NCBI GenBank assembly: GCA_000467715.1
Contig: AJFK01000189.1
Span: 1-40,248, forward strand
Direction of reading: 5' to 3'
DNA length: 40,248 nucleotides
Source: Hysterium pulicare CBS 123377
Taxonomy: Eukaryota; Ascomycota; Dothideomycetes; Hysteriales; Hysteriaceae
Both the position numbers and the translations under genes were made by a program. Each line of letters opens with the position of its first letter. Position 1 is the stretch's first letter. The notes under the pieces were generated by a model. It had not been told where the DNA came from. It saw only the letters and a list, made by a program, of their open reading frames with translations, and made no database searches. This document shows positions 21,120-32,505 of this stretch, one piece after another.

Positions 21120-21430
21120 AGCGGACTGGAGGCGTTTCTCCCCCCGATCGGCGAGAACCCGGGTAGCGCTCTAGACATTGGGATCGAAGCCAGTATATGG
21201 GCCAACGACTTTGCGGATGACTTCCCAGGGCCGGAGGTACTGCTACCGACATCATCCCCATAGAGCCGACGTGGGTCCCGGGGAACCCGAAATCGAGATT
21301 GTTGGTATGAAAGTTCTTGAGGAGTGGTGAGAGCTGTTTATTGAAGCCAATGAAAAGATAAGCCGCGGATACAAGATGAAAGAAAGCAGGGGAAGCCGGC
21401 GAGACATCGTGAACACAGAGTCTTTCCCAG
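21120..21430 (+). pseudogene. Relic of a LaeA-like S-adenosylmethionine-dependent methyltransferase
   Basis: One frame from about 21144 reads PPIGENPGSALDIGIEASIWANDFADDFPGPEV. This follows the LaeA-type pattern PIG.NP...LD.GTGTGIWA.DFAD..P.AEV, with the glycine-rich SAM loop altered (GTGTG to GIEAS). The frame ends in TAG near 21225. After a frame change at about 21248 the next family block follows as DIIPIEPTWVPGNPK, where intact members have SPIQPTWVPPN. A further piece with LFIEANEKISRGYK lies at 21306-21380 behind another stop. The enzyme would have been a nuclear methyltransferase-like regulator or a small-molecule methyltransferase. The broken SAM site, frameshift and stops make it non-functional. 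The N-terminal third is not recognisable. Confidence 0.6.
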
Positions 21431-22040
21431 GCTATGAAAGTAATCCAGTCCTCTAGAGTGCCAAATGGACCACCCAGGAAGCAATGCGTCTAATCTGTTC
21501 GCCAGACCCAAGTATTGGATTTCGCCGAAAGTAGCGGCGCGGCTCCGACTCTGTGAGATTGGTGAGAGTATACTGGCATGAATAGCGGATGGTGGTTTTA
21601 GTTCTCGTGGGGAAGACCTATTGCTATTCTATGACCAGAATTAAGGGAGGCTATGAATATTGCGGACTGGAAATGAGTGATGGAGGGAACTGTAGCTCCG
21701 TGGTGTGGCCTGAGTCTGGATGTGCTGCTTGTTACTTGGGTTATAGAGCTTAGTTGACCTTTCCTGGCATGAGTCTATGTCTATTCTTCGGCTTTTTATT
21801 CTTCTTGGATGTCATACCTACTTGATCGGTGATTATAGCCTTGGTGGAAGGGTTTCCGCAACCTACGGAGCTAGATAAAATACCGAGGGGTGTATATCTT
21901 ACTTTGAATGCCATCGACACGAACAATAAGAACGAGGGTGGAAATAATGGCGAGGTGCATCCCGTCCAATGACTTGTAAACCCACTGTGCTAGCAATACC
22001 ATCTCATCATATCGCGAACAAGCTCCAACTCCAACCCCAA
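21431..22040. other. Intergenic region 3' of the beta-lactamase-fold gene
   Basis: No coding sequence or strong repeat is visible. It presumably includes the 3' untranslated end of the minus-strand gene. Confidence 0.5.
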
Positions 22041-23705
22041 CTACAATTCCGAGACATCCCGCCCCTCGTCCACAACCATCCCTCCCTCTCGCCTTGTTAA
22101 CTTCCCCCTCAACCCCATAAAGTCAACTACCTCCACCACCCCCTCCGCACCTTTCCAAAATATAATCTCATTCATAGGCGGGCCATCAATATTCGCCATA
22201 CAGAAATCATTCCAAATACCCTGATCACCCTGTATCCGTTCATTCACAACAAGGACGCGCCATTGCTCGCCTTCTTGCGTGGACTCGTTCCGGTAGAGGA
22301 GTGTTGGGATCGCTTGAGAGTACCATGGTTGGTTTTCTCGAGCGCCGGCGGTGAAGAGGGTGTTGAGAAGGTTGGTGGAGTTGGATATCCATTCTTTGAG
22401 CACCAGGCCTCGGTCGTCGGCTAGAAGAGTCAGCGAGGCGTTGAGATCGGGCGTAGATGCGGTATAGATCCCCGAGTATCGCTCTTGGAGTTGTCGTATA
22501 GCCACTTCCTCGGCTGCACGCACTACTTCCACCGTCACGATCTCTCGTATCTTCTCGAGGAAGTCGGGTTTGTTGCCAGCTACTAGGATAGTAATGCCGA
22601 GATCGTACTCCGGGACTGTTATGATGATGGAAGTATACCCCGGAAGCCCACCAGATTTTGTTATAAAGTTGACTGTTCTTTTCGAACTGGTGAGAATCCT
22701 GTCTGTGCGGAAGATTTCCCAGGGCGTGCCGTAGAAGGAATGTAAGCCGAGGGAAGGCGATGTCGGGTGGACCCAGTTCAAGGCGGATGTGATGCTGTTG
22801 TAGTGGGTTAAGATGTAGCGGAGGTATTCTGAGAGGTCGGTTGTGGAGCTGTAGATTCCACCTGCGGGAGCCTGGACGCCCAATTCGTAATCCCAAAGTT
22901 GCGGTTCGAGCGGTATCACTCCAGCGCTGTCGGGGGGCTGCGATAATGAGCTCTTGGTCATGTGTAGGGGCTTGAAGATGGCGTCGGTGATGTAGGACTC
23001 GTAGGTTTGGTTGGTGACATTCTCGATGGCGAGGCCGAGGAGTTCGAATGCTACGTTGGAGTAGGTGGATGTTTGCTTGGGCGCGAAGAGGGGTGGTTTC
23101 GACTTGACGGCTTTCATGAGATCTGACAGGTCTAGTTAGCGTTGACCTGAAGCTTCTATCCCACACAGTCGTATCTTTATCGTACCTTGATGAGTGTAGC
23201 ATTTCTGCTTACAGTCCATGGGAATGCCGCTCAGCTGGCTGGCCAATGTCCGCAGCGTGATGTCTCTCCACCGTATGCCGCCCTCCTCCTGCTCGCCCTT
23301 CAATTCCTCAATATACGTATCAATGGAGTCGTCCAAGCTCAGATTGCCCGCCGCATGCTGGCACAATATGGCGAGGACGGTGAACGACTTCGTGATGCTC
23401 GCAATGCGATACAGGGCATCGCCATTGACCTCGGGGATGTCGGGGCGCGACGCGTTGCGTTTTCGCGCGGTGTGGTGGCGGGACCATAGCGATTCTTTTG
23501 ACGACGTGAGCGCGATGGAGAAGGAAGTGGATGCGTACTCTGGGGCGGCGACAGCGGTGGCTAAGGCGGCGTTGATGCGTGCGAAGGCGCTCTGCAGCAG
23601 CGCGTCATTGAGGTCGTAGTCGGGCGGGAGATGGGCGGTGTTGGGCTCGTAGCATTTTGCGCTGGCGAGAGTTGCCCATAGAAGGCCGAGGATAAGCAGC
23701 ATCAA
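22041..23705 (-). CDS. Secreted serine beta-lactamase-fold protein (beta-lactamase/esterase family)
   Basis: Two exons, complement(23186..23705) and complement(22041..23122), give 533 residues. The 63-bp intron has donor GTACGA, branch GCTAAC and acceptor TGTCAG, and the join reads CYTHQ-DLMKAV in frame. Residues 1-16 (MMLLILGLLWATLASA) are a signal peptide. The serine beta-lactamase-like domain shows S103-I-T-K106 (SxxK nucleophile motif), Y194-S-N196 (YxN) and K329-S-G-G (third-motif position). All catalytic elements are thus present. A C-terminal domain follows from about residue 390, as is usual in fungal members. Fungal relatives include tailoring hydrolases of secondary-metabolite clusters and LACTB-like peptidases; the substrate cannot be told from sequence. 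A decayed LaeA-like methyltransferase lies about 600 bp beyond its 3' end. Confidence 0.88.
23123..23185 (-). other. Spliceosomal intron, 63 bp
   Basis: On the minus strand AAG/GTACGA is the donor, GCTAAC the branch site and CCTGTCAG/AT the acceptor. Removal restores the frame between the SxxK and YxN motifs of the beta-lactamase-fold protein. Confidence 0.85.
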
Positions 23706-25389
23706 CGTGGTGGAAGCTCAGGTCGAGCTGCACCATGCAGCTAGTGGAAGGCCGAGGTGAAAGTCGGCGTCGTGGGGGCGGGGCGGGGCTGTGCGGTCGC
23801 AAAACTGGGGGTCACGGTCGTGCATGTACAAGCCTTCGTCACCCCAATGCACCTTCGAATTCCTTGCTACATTGGCATGTTAGGGCGCGCTCTCTATGCC
23901 TTCGATCCTGAAGAAATAACGGCGGCTTTCCTTGAGGCCGATGTAGTCCAGGGCCGGTATGCCAGCCCGACAGGCCCGGCGCATACGCATACGGCATACA
24001 CGCACAGCGCTTGCTCGCAGCGTTTCAAAGCTCGCGGAAGCTTATGACGCACGATCGCGACATGTCCCGCCATGGCAATTTTGGCAGAGACACGGAATCA
24101 GACCGAAAGCAGTTGGGCCGTCACAACCTTGAATCCAGTTGCACCTGGGCCATGCGGATAGATTGCCCTGCGTCCCCGAGTAGGTTAACGCTCTAAGAGA
24201 TCAGTCTGGCATCATCTTATTGCAACGGATAAGCGCCGTCACTAAAAGTGTGCCTTCCAGCAGCTAAGAAATGATACTGTTATTAGCTGCCAGTCACATC
24301 GCCCGTTTGCCCCATAGTTGATACTGAAGCCACATACCAGCCTGGAGCCAGGAGAGAAGGTGTTCAAAAGGAAGCGTGTCACGTTAGCATCTCCGATGTG
24401 AATCCACAGCAACGGTATGGTGATGATTTCTCGTCTCGCAATGTGCTTTCATGCCTCCCTCCATTATATTCGGAACCAGTTCGTAACGGATCCCGTACGC
24501 TACCAGGCAAAGCACGATTTATATCTTTACGTCGGCGCAAGCCTCATTGGAGGTAGAAATAATCCGATCCACCTCCATAACACTCCCCCAAGCTCAATAC
24601 TATTGTAATAGCTCCGATTATTCGCTCTCACTCAAACCCGGACCGCCGGACGAGGCACCCTCTATTCGTCCAGAGTCTATCAGCTCTACATCTATAGCGT
24701 AGCTTCCGTGTCCGCCATCACCCTCATCCCCCAGATCAAGAACCCCGATTTAGGCAAGTCTTAGCAGCGGGACGTCATCGCCATCACTCTCGCTGCCATC
24801 ATGTAAGCCCGACGTTTCTGCCGCTGCCGGTTTGAGGAGGCGAGGTTAGCTATCGCAGTGGTTAGCCGGCACCGTTGACTTTGGCGACCACGCGAGACTA
24901 GATCTGGGGCTATGTGGTTGCCGCTGGGCCAGCTTTCGCCGCTTAGGTAGCTGAAGAACACTTTAGCGGAGTCAAGATCGAGATCTTTTCTGGCGCTGTT
25001 GCCAGGGTGGGATTTACATCATCGGCACTACTGGATAAAGGTTGCTTTGCCTCAATCTCGCAGGCGTTGCTAGCTCGTTTGTCATGCCATGGTTATCATC
25101 GAGAGACATGCTTGAGTCTAGTAGATCTACAAAAGTAAAATACATCGCCGTCTCTATAAACCCAGGACTGTGTACTTCATCTACGGTAGCGTCGTCCGGA
25201 GTCCGCATAATTGCCGTACTCCACCAGAGGGCAGTGCAAAGGGCCTTGTCTGAAGTGAGGGCTGTGAGAAGGCTCTCAGCGTCTCCAAGAGCATCCTCGC
25301 TCAGGTACCGGACTATCGCATAATCTACATGTATACCGCGCCGCTACTTACCAGCCAATTTCTTCACCACCGGGAAAGCTTCCTCCGTT

Positions 25390-25437
25390 GTACGCAAGTC
25401 GTGTGGTAGCAAGTCGTGGTTGTAGCAAGTCGTAGTT
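25390..25437. repeat. 16-bp tandem repeat (GTAGCAAGTCGTGGTT), three units
   Basis: Units are 25390 GTACGCAAGTCGTGTG, 25406 GTAGCAAGTCGTGGTT and 25422 GTAGCAAGTCGTAGTT. The period equals that of the AATTAATAAT arrays but the sequence is unrelated. Confidence 0.8.
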
Positions 25438-26398
25438 GTACGGAGAAACGCCCAAACCCTCATCAGGAAAGCTCAACTCCAGTCAAACGGGTGGCTAGGA
25501 AGGCTCCGTTCAGTCCCACGGCCCGTTGCAAGGCTCAAACCGAAGAGGGCAGCTGCAAGCATTAGGTGCAAGCTCCGTCCCACGCCCTCGTTCCTCCATG
25601 GCCTCTCGCTATCTCTTCATACCCAAAACCTTTTGTCTATTATTCATTTCCCTGAATTCTCAGAGCATAACTTCTCGTTCTTTATGCTTCTCATCCCCGA
25701 AGACCCCCGTCCTTGACTCTTCCTCTGGTCTGAAGCCTTCCTGCCTCAGTTCGCCCTTCACGCTCCCTGTCTCAGAACTCTAGCCACACCTCATACCTGG
25801 ATCTCACCATCTGCAAAAGCCCCCTCAACCTTTCGTCCTTATTGGCCCCAATTATCCCTAACAGCAACCGCCTCCGCCCTCTCATTCTTGGATTATTCTC
25901 TGCTCAAAAACGTGCTCTATTTGTTCTCTCCTTCCTTCCAGTATTGATGAATTTCGTTGAGGAGTTCCTTTGCATAGGAAGATTTTGCATAAAGCATTTG
26001 TCGTATTCTCGTTACCATTGGTGAGCCTGTTGGAGGAGACCGCGTATATCATGGACCCTGGGATGACAGTCAGAGTGGGAAATAAGGATCGTCGTATACC
26101 ACTTGAAGCCAACTCATTTTCTGGCAGCAAGCTCAAGACTCTCGAAAGGTGGCGACGGTGTGCGAAGGTTAACAGTTTTGTAAATGGTGCAAGTCAATTT
26201 ATGGTAAGAACTGGAGCTCGAGCGGAATTAGGAAGGCTTGGAAGCGATCCTAATAGTGGCTCGTCTTGAAGAGATAGTGGGCTGCCAACCGAGTGAGACA
26301 AGAACGTACTCTGCTGTATGGTGTTTCATTGTTGGCGGTAGAAAAACGAATAGCAGTGAGAGGTGGCCAAGGATAAGACTGGTGATGGGGACGAGTGA

Positions 26399-26431
26399 GG
26401 GTGAGTGGGGGTGAGTGGGGGTGAGCGAGGG
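26399..26431 (+). other. Potential G-quadruplex motif
   Basis: The order is GGG, TGAGT, GGGGG, TGAGT, GGGGG, TGAGCGA, GGG: four G-runs with loops of 5, 5 and 7 nt, within the canonical G3+N1-7 definition. It is made of a roughly 10-bp repeat GGGTGAGTGG. Confidence 0.6.
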
Positions 26432-28827
26432 TAAGCTGGAATGGGCATATGTTAAGCCCAACTAGGCTTAGACGGCGCGCTTATACGGAGCTTGTTTTAA
26501 CCTTAAATATAAGCTTATCGAAATATTGAGCAAGAGCATCTGCTGCAATCCAGCTCTAAATCAATTCAACCTTTTTCTCTACACTTCCGATATCGACAGA
26601 CTCCAAGGCCATACATCCTACACCGCCGTCACGTCCCCCAGAAAATGAAACATCGGCCAACTCCTTTCAAAATTGCACTCCTAAAGCGAAACGGCACGAA
26701 ATCGCATACAGGAAAGTAGAGCAACGACTAGTATCTTTCCCCTCGATATCAAGTCCACCGAGAACCTCACCGCGGTATCTTTTATCTACGCCAGTGTGCC
26801 AGATAAACCGCGCTTCAGAAATGCTTGAGGGGGGTCGATAGGGCCAGCTCTAAGGGCTTTTCTCCATCTCTTGCTCCACTTACTAGCGAAAAAACGCACA
26901 CCTCAGCCGCTGGACTAGATAAATCTTTTTGAACCATACTCTGATGATCACAAGAGAGGACATGAAAGTATGATACCTGGGACCACCAACGTTACAAGTG
27001 TCATGATGGAGAAAGTTCCATCGGAAGCATTTTGCTCTGAAGAGGAACTTGGTTCGGACTAAGGACTCAGAAATTAAGGATTCGAAAGGTGCGAAAGCAG
27101 GCGCGAGGGAGGAAACGCAAGGCAGCGTGGAAAAGGGCTTCGAGATGGAGGACAAACAACACATAAGCAAGGTTGGCGATATCCGCGACATGATTCCCAG
27201 ATCCCTTCGGACCAGAGGTGTTGTAGTGTCTGCTGAGTTCTGGTTAGTCTCTCTCCTGCCACAGAGCGCAACGCTACTTCCTACGACACCCACCGTGGGC
27301 TAAAGTAAACTCCGAGCAGACAACCTGCCTTCCTAAAAGCCTTCTGGGCATACCATTTCTCCAATCGTTTCGGACCTTTTGGTGCGTCATCGCTAGGTAG
27401 CATGGTTTCGACTCCAGTTCAGACCCATTATAGCCTCCAAGCCATCCCATGGGCACCTCAGGCCCCCCAGCTCCATTCCCATCTTTACCAACCCTAGTCT
27501 CAGCAATCTACAAAGCAGCAGCGAGAGTAGAGTAGAGAGCCCCCTCGCGGAACACCAACCCACCTACGCATTCCCATGCACTCGAAGGGCGAGAAAAAGG
27601 GATTCCGCGATTTTGAACCGCCGACGATATCAATGATGGGTTAGAGTCAGTCGTTGCAGTCCTAACTCATTTTTTTTCGACCCACCTAATACCATTATCT
27701 ACTCCAGACCCCTAAGCGGCCACCGAAAGCCATCAACGTGACATCCCCCCCCAGCTCTGGCAATCGCTCGATCCGCGCCTTACAACCCCACACTTTCTCT
27801 TTCCTTCCTATGTCCTCCTCCATAGCCACAAATCTGGATCCCAGGGAACCTAGATAACACGCCGCCAAGCCGGGGAGGGGAGCACATTAAGTGGCGACTC
27901 TGAGACAGCCTAAGGTGACATGAACGGCACCTATATACCCCCAAGTCCTTCACTGGATATCATGATGAGCGCCGGAAATATGAGGAAGCCCAAAGACGGT
28001 AATCGTGGAGGGTGCTCGCTTCACCTAGCCGAAGTCAACGACGCTGTGAAGCACCAGCCCACCTTGCACACCTCTCTTTCTGTATTCATATGTGCCGGCC
28101 ATGACATCAGTGCTTAATGTTTATAAGAAGCGGTCAACCCGTATAATCAGTGATAATCTCGTACTTCTCTTTCTCAAGTTGTGGAAACCCCTCAGTGCGA
28201 TAGCACTCGCCTGCTCACGACATCCAGCTTGTTGGGTTGCAGTTTGATCCGCAGAGCACAGAGCTTGTTGGTAAACGGTCCCTTTGAAAGATCAAATGCT
28301 ATGGGATTCGTTTAGTGAAAAACGGAATGTGAATTGGCGAGGAGATTTCTGAAATGCAAGCGTGACGAGGATTTGAGCTCCAGAGAGCTCTTTGGGTAAA
28401 GCCTTGTTGACTGTGATCTAACCACAATGTCGAGGGATAGAAGAAGAGCTATCCAATAACATGTCATAGAATAGGAAAGAGTCCATTCACCGACACTGTC
28501 AACAGCAAAAGGGAATCAAGCATAATCGGCGTGGCTTTGCACCTCAACCATATTATGCGGCAATTTGTTGATTAGGATCCAAGACTGAGGATTATATACT
28601 CCCAACGCTTGCTAGGTTGTGTCCAGGTTAGAGCCGTCCTTCCGCCGCTGACACTTCCCAGTCCATGTCTTGAGTTCTGCATGCGTTTTCGATTTGAGGC
28701 AAGCTTTAGCTACGGCAAGCATAGCATGAAGAATCTAGTTGGTTGACTTATGTTACATAGATATAGCGAACTTCCACTCTCGGCCAAGCAAAGATCCATC
28801 CAAAACATGTCTTCTGAAATAAGCTAG

Positions 28828-28870
28828 TCGAAAAAGCTATCGAAAAAGCTATCGAAAAAGCTATCGAAAG
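28828..28870. repeat. 12-bp tandem repeat TCGAAAAAGCTA, 3.6 units
   Basis: Three exact units at 28828, 28840 and 28852, followed by TCGAAAG. Looser relatives continue (AAAAGTCTATCA, AAAAAGCCATCA) to about 28915. Confidence 0.9.
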
Positions 28871-31280
28871 AATCCATCATAAAAGTCTATCACCTCAAAA
28901 AGCCATCAGAAAATGCTTCAACATTTTTCTCCAAGGTTCAAAGAGCAATTAGAAGCAGCCTGGAACTGCTGAAGTCAAACACCAGACCTGCAGCTACATT
29001 CGCTCATCATTTCAAATGTGAATTTGTAAAAGTTTTTCAACCTCTTGGACTACTGAGACGATCACCTTGAGCGCGTGAATACTATTCGCTCTAATTGAAA
29101 CAAGCTACGGATGGGCTGAGGAGAGTCGAGAGAGAGAGGGAGCCGCCCTGGAGAGTTTAGCTTAAACACAACAACATAACCCAAGTAGGCTTAATCTGGG
29201 CGCAATGTATCCTGAGACATCAATATTGGGAGGCGCGATTGATACCACAGGACGCTTGATCCTATACGCTTCCGCCGGAACACTCTCAACTTACGCCTGT
29301 ATCGTCATTTCAGTTTAGACTCCCCATCTGCTCTGCTCAGTCTGATCATGCGTAATTTTCGCGATCTCCAGCTGTGTTGCAGATCGGCGGCAATTGTGGG
29401 TGTTGCGTCGAAGTTTCTGCCGAACGTCGCCATGCTAATAGAAGGAGATCCGCTTGGAAGAGGTCTCGCAGTAGGTAGGCGGAAAGCGACCAGCATCGTG
29501 AAGCTTATGCTTAAAGCACAGACAGCTCCGGAAATCGATGAACTTTACAATATCTGAGAACCCTTCTCATGCACTGCTTATGACCATTCAAATAAAAGAC
29601 GTCGGTATGGACATGGGGCGGCTGTCTAGTCCGACAGAGATAGCTCATCTCTGGTCCTGCCGCTGAATGACACGGGTCTCAATGGATGGCACTCCTTCCA
29701 TTTGTCTTTCAAGACTTTTGTTCTTATAACTCCTGGAGTATAGACGGAAATGCAGTAGTCCTTCCTGAATTTGGAGGATTGTATCGTGATACTCCAACTT
29801 AACAAACTATGAATGTTTAAGAATACCCTTACTCTATTCTTTGGGGGGGACGAAGTTGAAGAAAAGTTTGATTAAGCTCAACCACGCGCAAGCGGCGATT
29901 ATATTTAAAGCTCTCATTTATGGTTGTTGATTTCATTCAATGATGTAACGATGTTGCTTTGATTTTGCGTTGAGTTCTCAAGGACGAAGTTGAAAATAGC
30001 TCGGGGCTAGAATGGTAACTGATACACTGACAAACAAATCCACTGCAGAAACACCCACCAACTCGCTTTCGCAACGAATGCCCCGTTATGCAGGACTTGC
30101 GTTCTTCTTTCGTCTCACCCAGCACGGTATCCACAACTGTTTTCCAACCGGGATGTAGCTAGTTCAAGGTTGTCAAGCTCTGCGAGGTGCTTGAGAAATG
30201 GGGAAGCCCTTGGTATTCCGATAGTAATTTGAAAACGAGCGGAATGCGGCACCCGCCTCGGGGCTGGTGTTTGCCATGGAGATGCTGCGGGATTGGATGA
30301 TACCGGATGGGCGACCAAACACCCGTCGAACTGCGCTGAGAAAGGGCGAATCGAGAGACGGCTTGAGTTATGGGGGTAGGATGAAGAAGAGTGAATAGGC
30401 CGAAGGGTTGGGAGTTGGAATTTGGGAGAAGCGACGAGAAAAAAGAACCGCTTCGGAAAGAGTGATACGTCTTGGCCGAGCGACGGCATCCTAATTGGAG
30501 AAGTAGTTAGAAAACACAGTTCCAGATGAAGAAAAGTACCTGGGTCGAATCACAATGCTCTAGTTTTATGCATTCTACGCCCAGCGGGACACCTAGAAGC
30601 TCTCTGCTGCCGTCAATTTCTCTCCCTTAAACTCCACAAGTGCCTACTGGTATGTACAGCTTTTGTCCGCCTACGAGTCCCACAACAGCCAACCCTCGTC
30701 TTGTAGGCAAGAAACCAATCGACCCAATTTTGTTCGTGGCTGTATCAGGCTCCGTGTCACGGATGCGATGGAATAGACATGGTGATAGAAACGGGTCCGG
30801 AGTAGTGTGAGAGGGTAGTCGCGTGGAAGAATATAGGAGTAGTAGGTTTGATCAGGATTCGGATGTTCTCGATCTCGGTTGCGGAGTTGAAGGGGATGTC
30901 TAGATATCTGTCAAAATTCAACTTGAGAGCGACGGGGATCTGTTCGCCGCTTACTGGATACGGCAAGAATGAATACTTATCTATGAGGAAATAGAGCCAT
31001 GAGAGCTGCGAAAGAGTTGAAGTGCTCTACACAGTTAGGACGAAGCCACCTTCGTGGAGCATTCCCAGACTCCTCAGACCGCTAGAGTTAACCCTTCCTG
31101 CGACGAAATGCTTCTGAGATGAGATACAACGATTTTGAACAATGGAAGGTGTCGTCCCAAGAGGACTGCTCCTGTAATGATCGAGAACCCTGGAGAACGA
31201 ATTCGAGAGAAGTGGTCTTAAAAAGTAAACTTCTCACACAGTAACTATAGAGTTGCGTAATTGTAGTGAAAGAATTTGCT

Positions 31281-31349
31281 CTAAGAAGCGTTGGTTCCGA
31301 GACGAGAATCAAGAAGTCGAACTAACGTTAGAGAAGCGAATCTTCCGAG
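31281..31349. repeat. Palindromic AGAAGCG motifs, second cluster
   Basis: CTAAGAAGCGTTGGTTCCGAG (31281) and GAGAAGCGAATCTTCCGAG (31331) resemble the motifs at 9871-10140. No gene is associated. Confidence 0.35.
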
Positions 31350-32274
31350 AAGGAACTATTCTGAGCAGAAGGTGAGAACGTTTGCAAAATGGAGAAGAAG
31401 AAATTCCTTCGCGAATCTAAACTTCCTCTGTGACAGATACTGGTTTCGTGCAGTGTTTGGTGAAGTGCCAGGTGAAGTCCCTGGCGGTGAAGAGGCCAAA
31501 CCTTGCCGACACCAGCACAGCAGCATAGAACACCTCCATATACGTTCTATTCAGATGTATTCATTAGTCTGGAGCGCTTAAAAGTGTCGTTGTCGAGACA
31601 CATCGCGCTGAAGGTAAGCCTTATTGACCCTAATACTTCAAATCTCACATCCCTACGTTGCATTCAACAACGCCAAAGATTTACCGAGTAATTGACCGCG
31701 AGCCAGACAGCACTCAACTGACGCTTAAAACACCAACTGCGCACACATCACTTCTTCGGGCTGCATATCAACGATAGAAGTAGCATTGGTCAACAGTGGC
31801 TCTCTTCAGATCAGCTTTCACATCGCTACATCCACTGTCACATGGTGGCTATCTTAGTTACCCTCTCCGACCTCGCCATCGAAGAATCACCCTCACTTGC
31901 TCAATAGCGGTACTGAAGACCACGCCGCCATCCTTACCTAACGCCGCCAAGAACATTGGGAAAGGAGAAATACTAGCGGAGGAAACACACGCCTTGAAGT
32001 AATTCGAATTCCGACACAATCTAGACTGCTCACCAATCCATCCTCTAGCCGCTATAGCTCCATTGATGTTTCCGAGTCCGGTCGGATCATCACAAAGTAG
32101 AGGATAGGGAAATATCAGCCCACCCAAACTCAACCACCGAGCAACGCGCATCCGGATAATGTCCATTGGGAAGGTGAATTATCCGAATCTTCATCATTAC
32201 GACCGGACTAACATGCCATGTTAGTGACCTATCCAGCGAGACAAGTCCCTTATCATACCTCGGACGTCACCAGC

Positions 32275-32505
32275 ATGGCCTCAGAACCTATTCCAGTAGG
32301 ACAGGGAAAAAATAGCCTGTGGGGCTTTTATTGCTGCTGTCGTAGCAAAACACCGACGAAATTTAGCACGGGGGACATCGAATGGTCGCGATGTGATCAC
32401 TGCGGCCATTTCTACTGTGGTCCTAACTATTTCCATCAAACCAACCATACGGCATTGACGTATCTCCCGGGATATTGTCGCCCGACGGCCGAGCCACAAC
32501 GATGA
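32275..32505 (+). CDS. Small Cys-rich, putative zinc-binding protein
   Basis: A 76-residue frame with start context CAGCATGG. Cysteines and histidines cluster as WGFYCCCRSKT and, after about 20 residues, WSRCDHCGHFYCGPNYFH. This gives C-C-C...CxxCxHxxC, which would suit one zinc-ribbon-like site. No signal peptide or membrane segment is visible. Short single-exon proteins of this type, with Cys pairs and CxHxxC, are common in ascomycete genomes and have no known function. The frame is open for a further 19 codons upstream (ATG at 32218), but 32275 has the better context. It stands alone in an otherwise empty region, so a chance frame is possible; the clustered cysteines argue against that. 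Confidence 0.55.
   Translation: MASEPIPVGQGKNSLWGFYCCCRSKTPTKFSTGDIEWSRCDHCGHFYCGPNYFHQTNHTALTYLPGYCRPTAEPQR

Larger units (their letters stand above)
23706..32274. other. About 8.6 kb without a supportable gene
   Basis: This is the longest empty stretch. Frames up to 136 residues occur but none carries a domain or motif I recognise. 24600-25330 is dense in short plus-strand open pieces split by stops and could be an old gene relic. Simple repeats at 25390-25437, 26399-26431 and 28828-28870 are listed separately. No transposon ends were found by eye. Confidence 0.45.

Noticed and set aside
22240-23202. A 320-residue minus-strand frame
   Set aside because: It is an out-of-frame shadow of the beta-lactamase-fold exon, Arg/His/Ser-rich and without motifs.
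27590-27650. tRNA T-arm-like GGTTCAAAATC on the minus strand
   Set aside because: The flanking bases do not form the 5-bp T stem, and no anticodon or acceptor arms can be folded.
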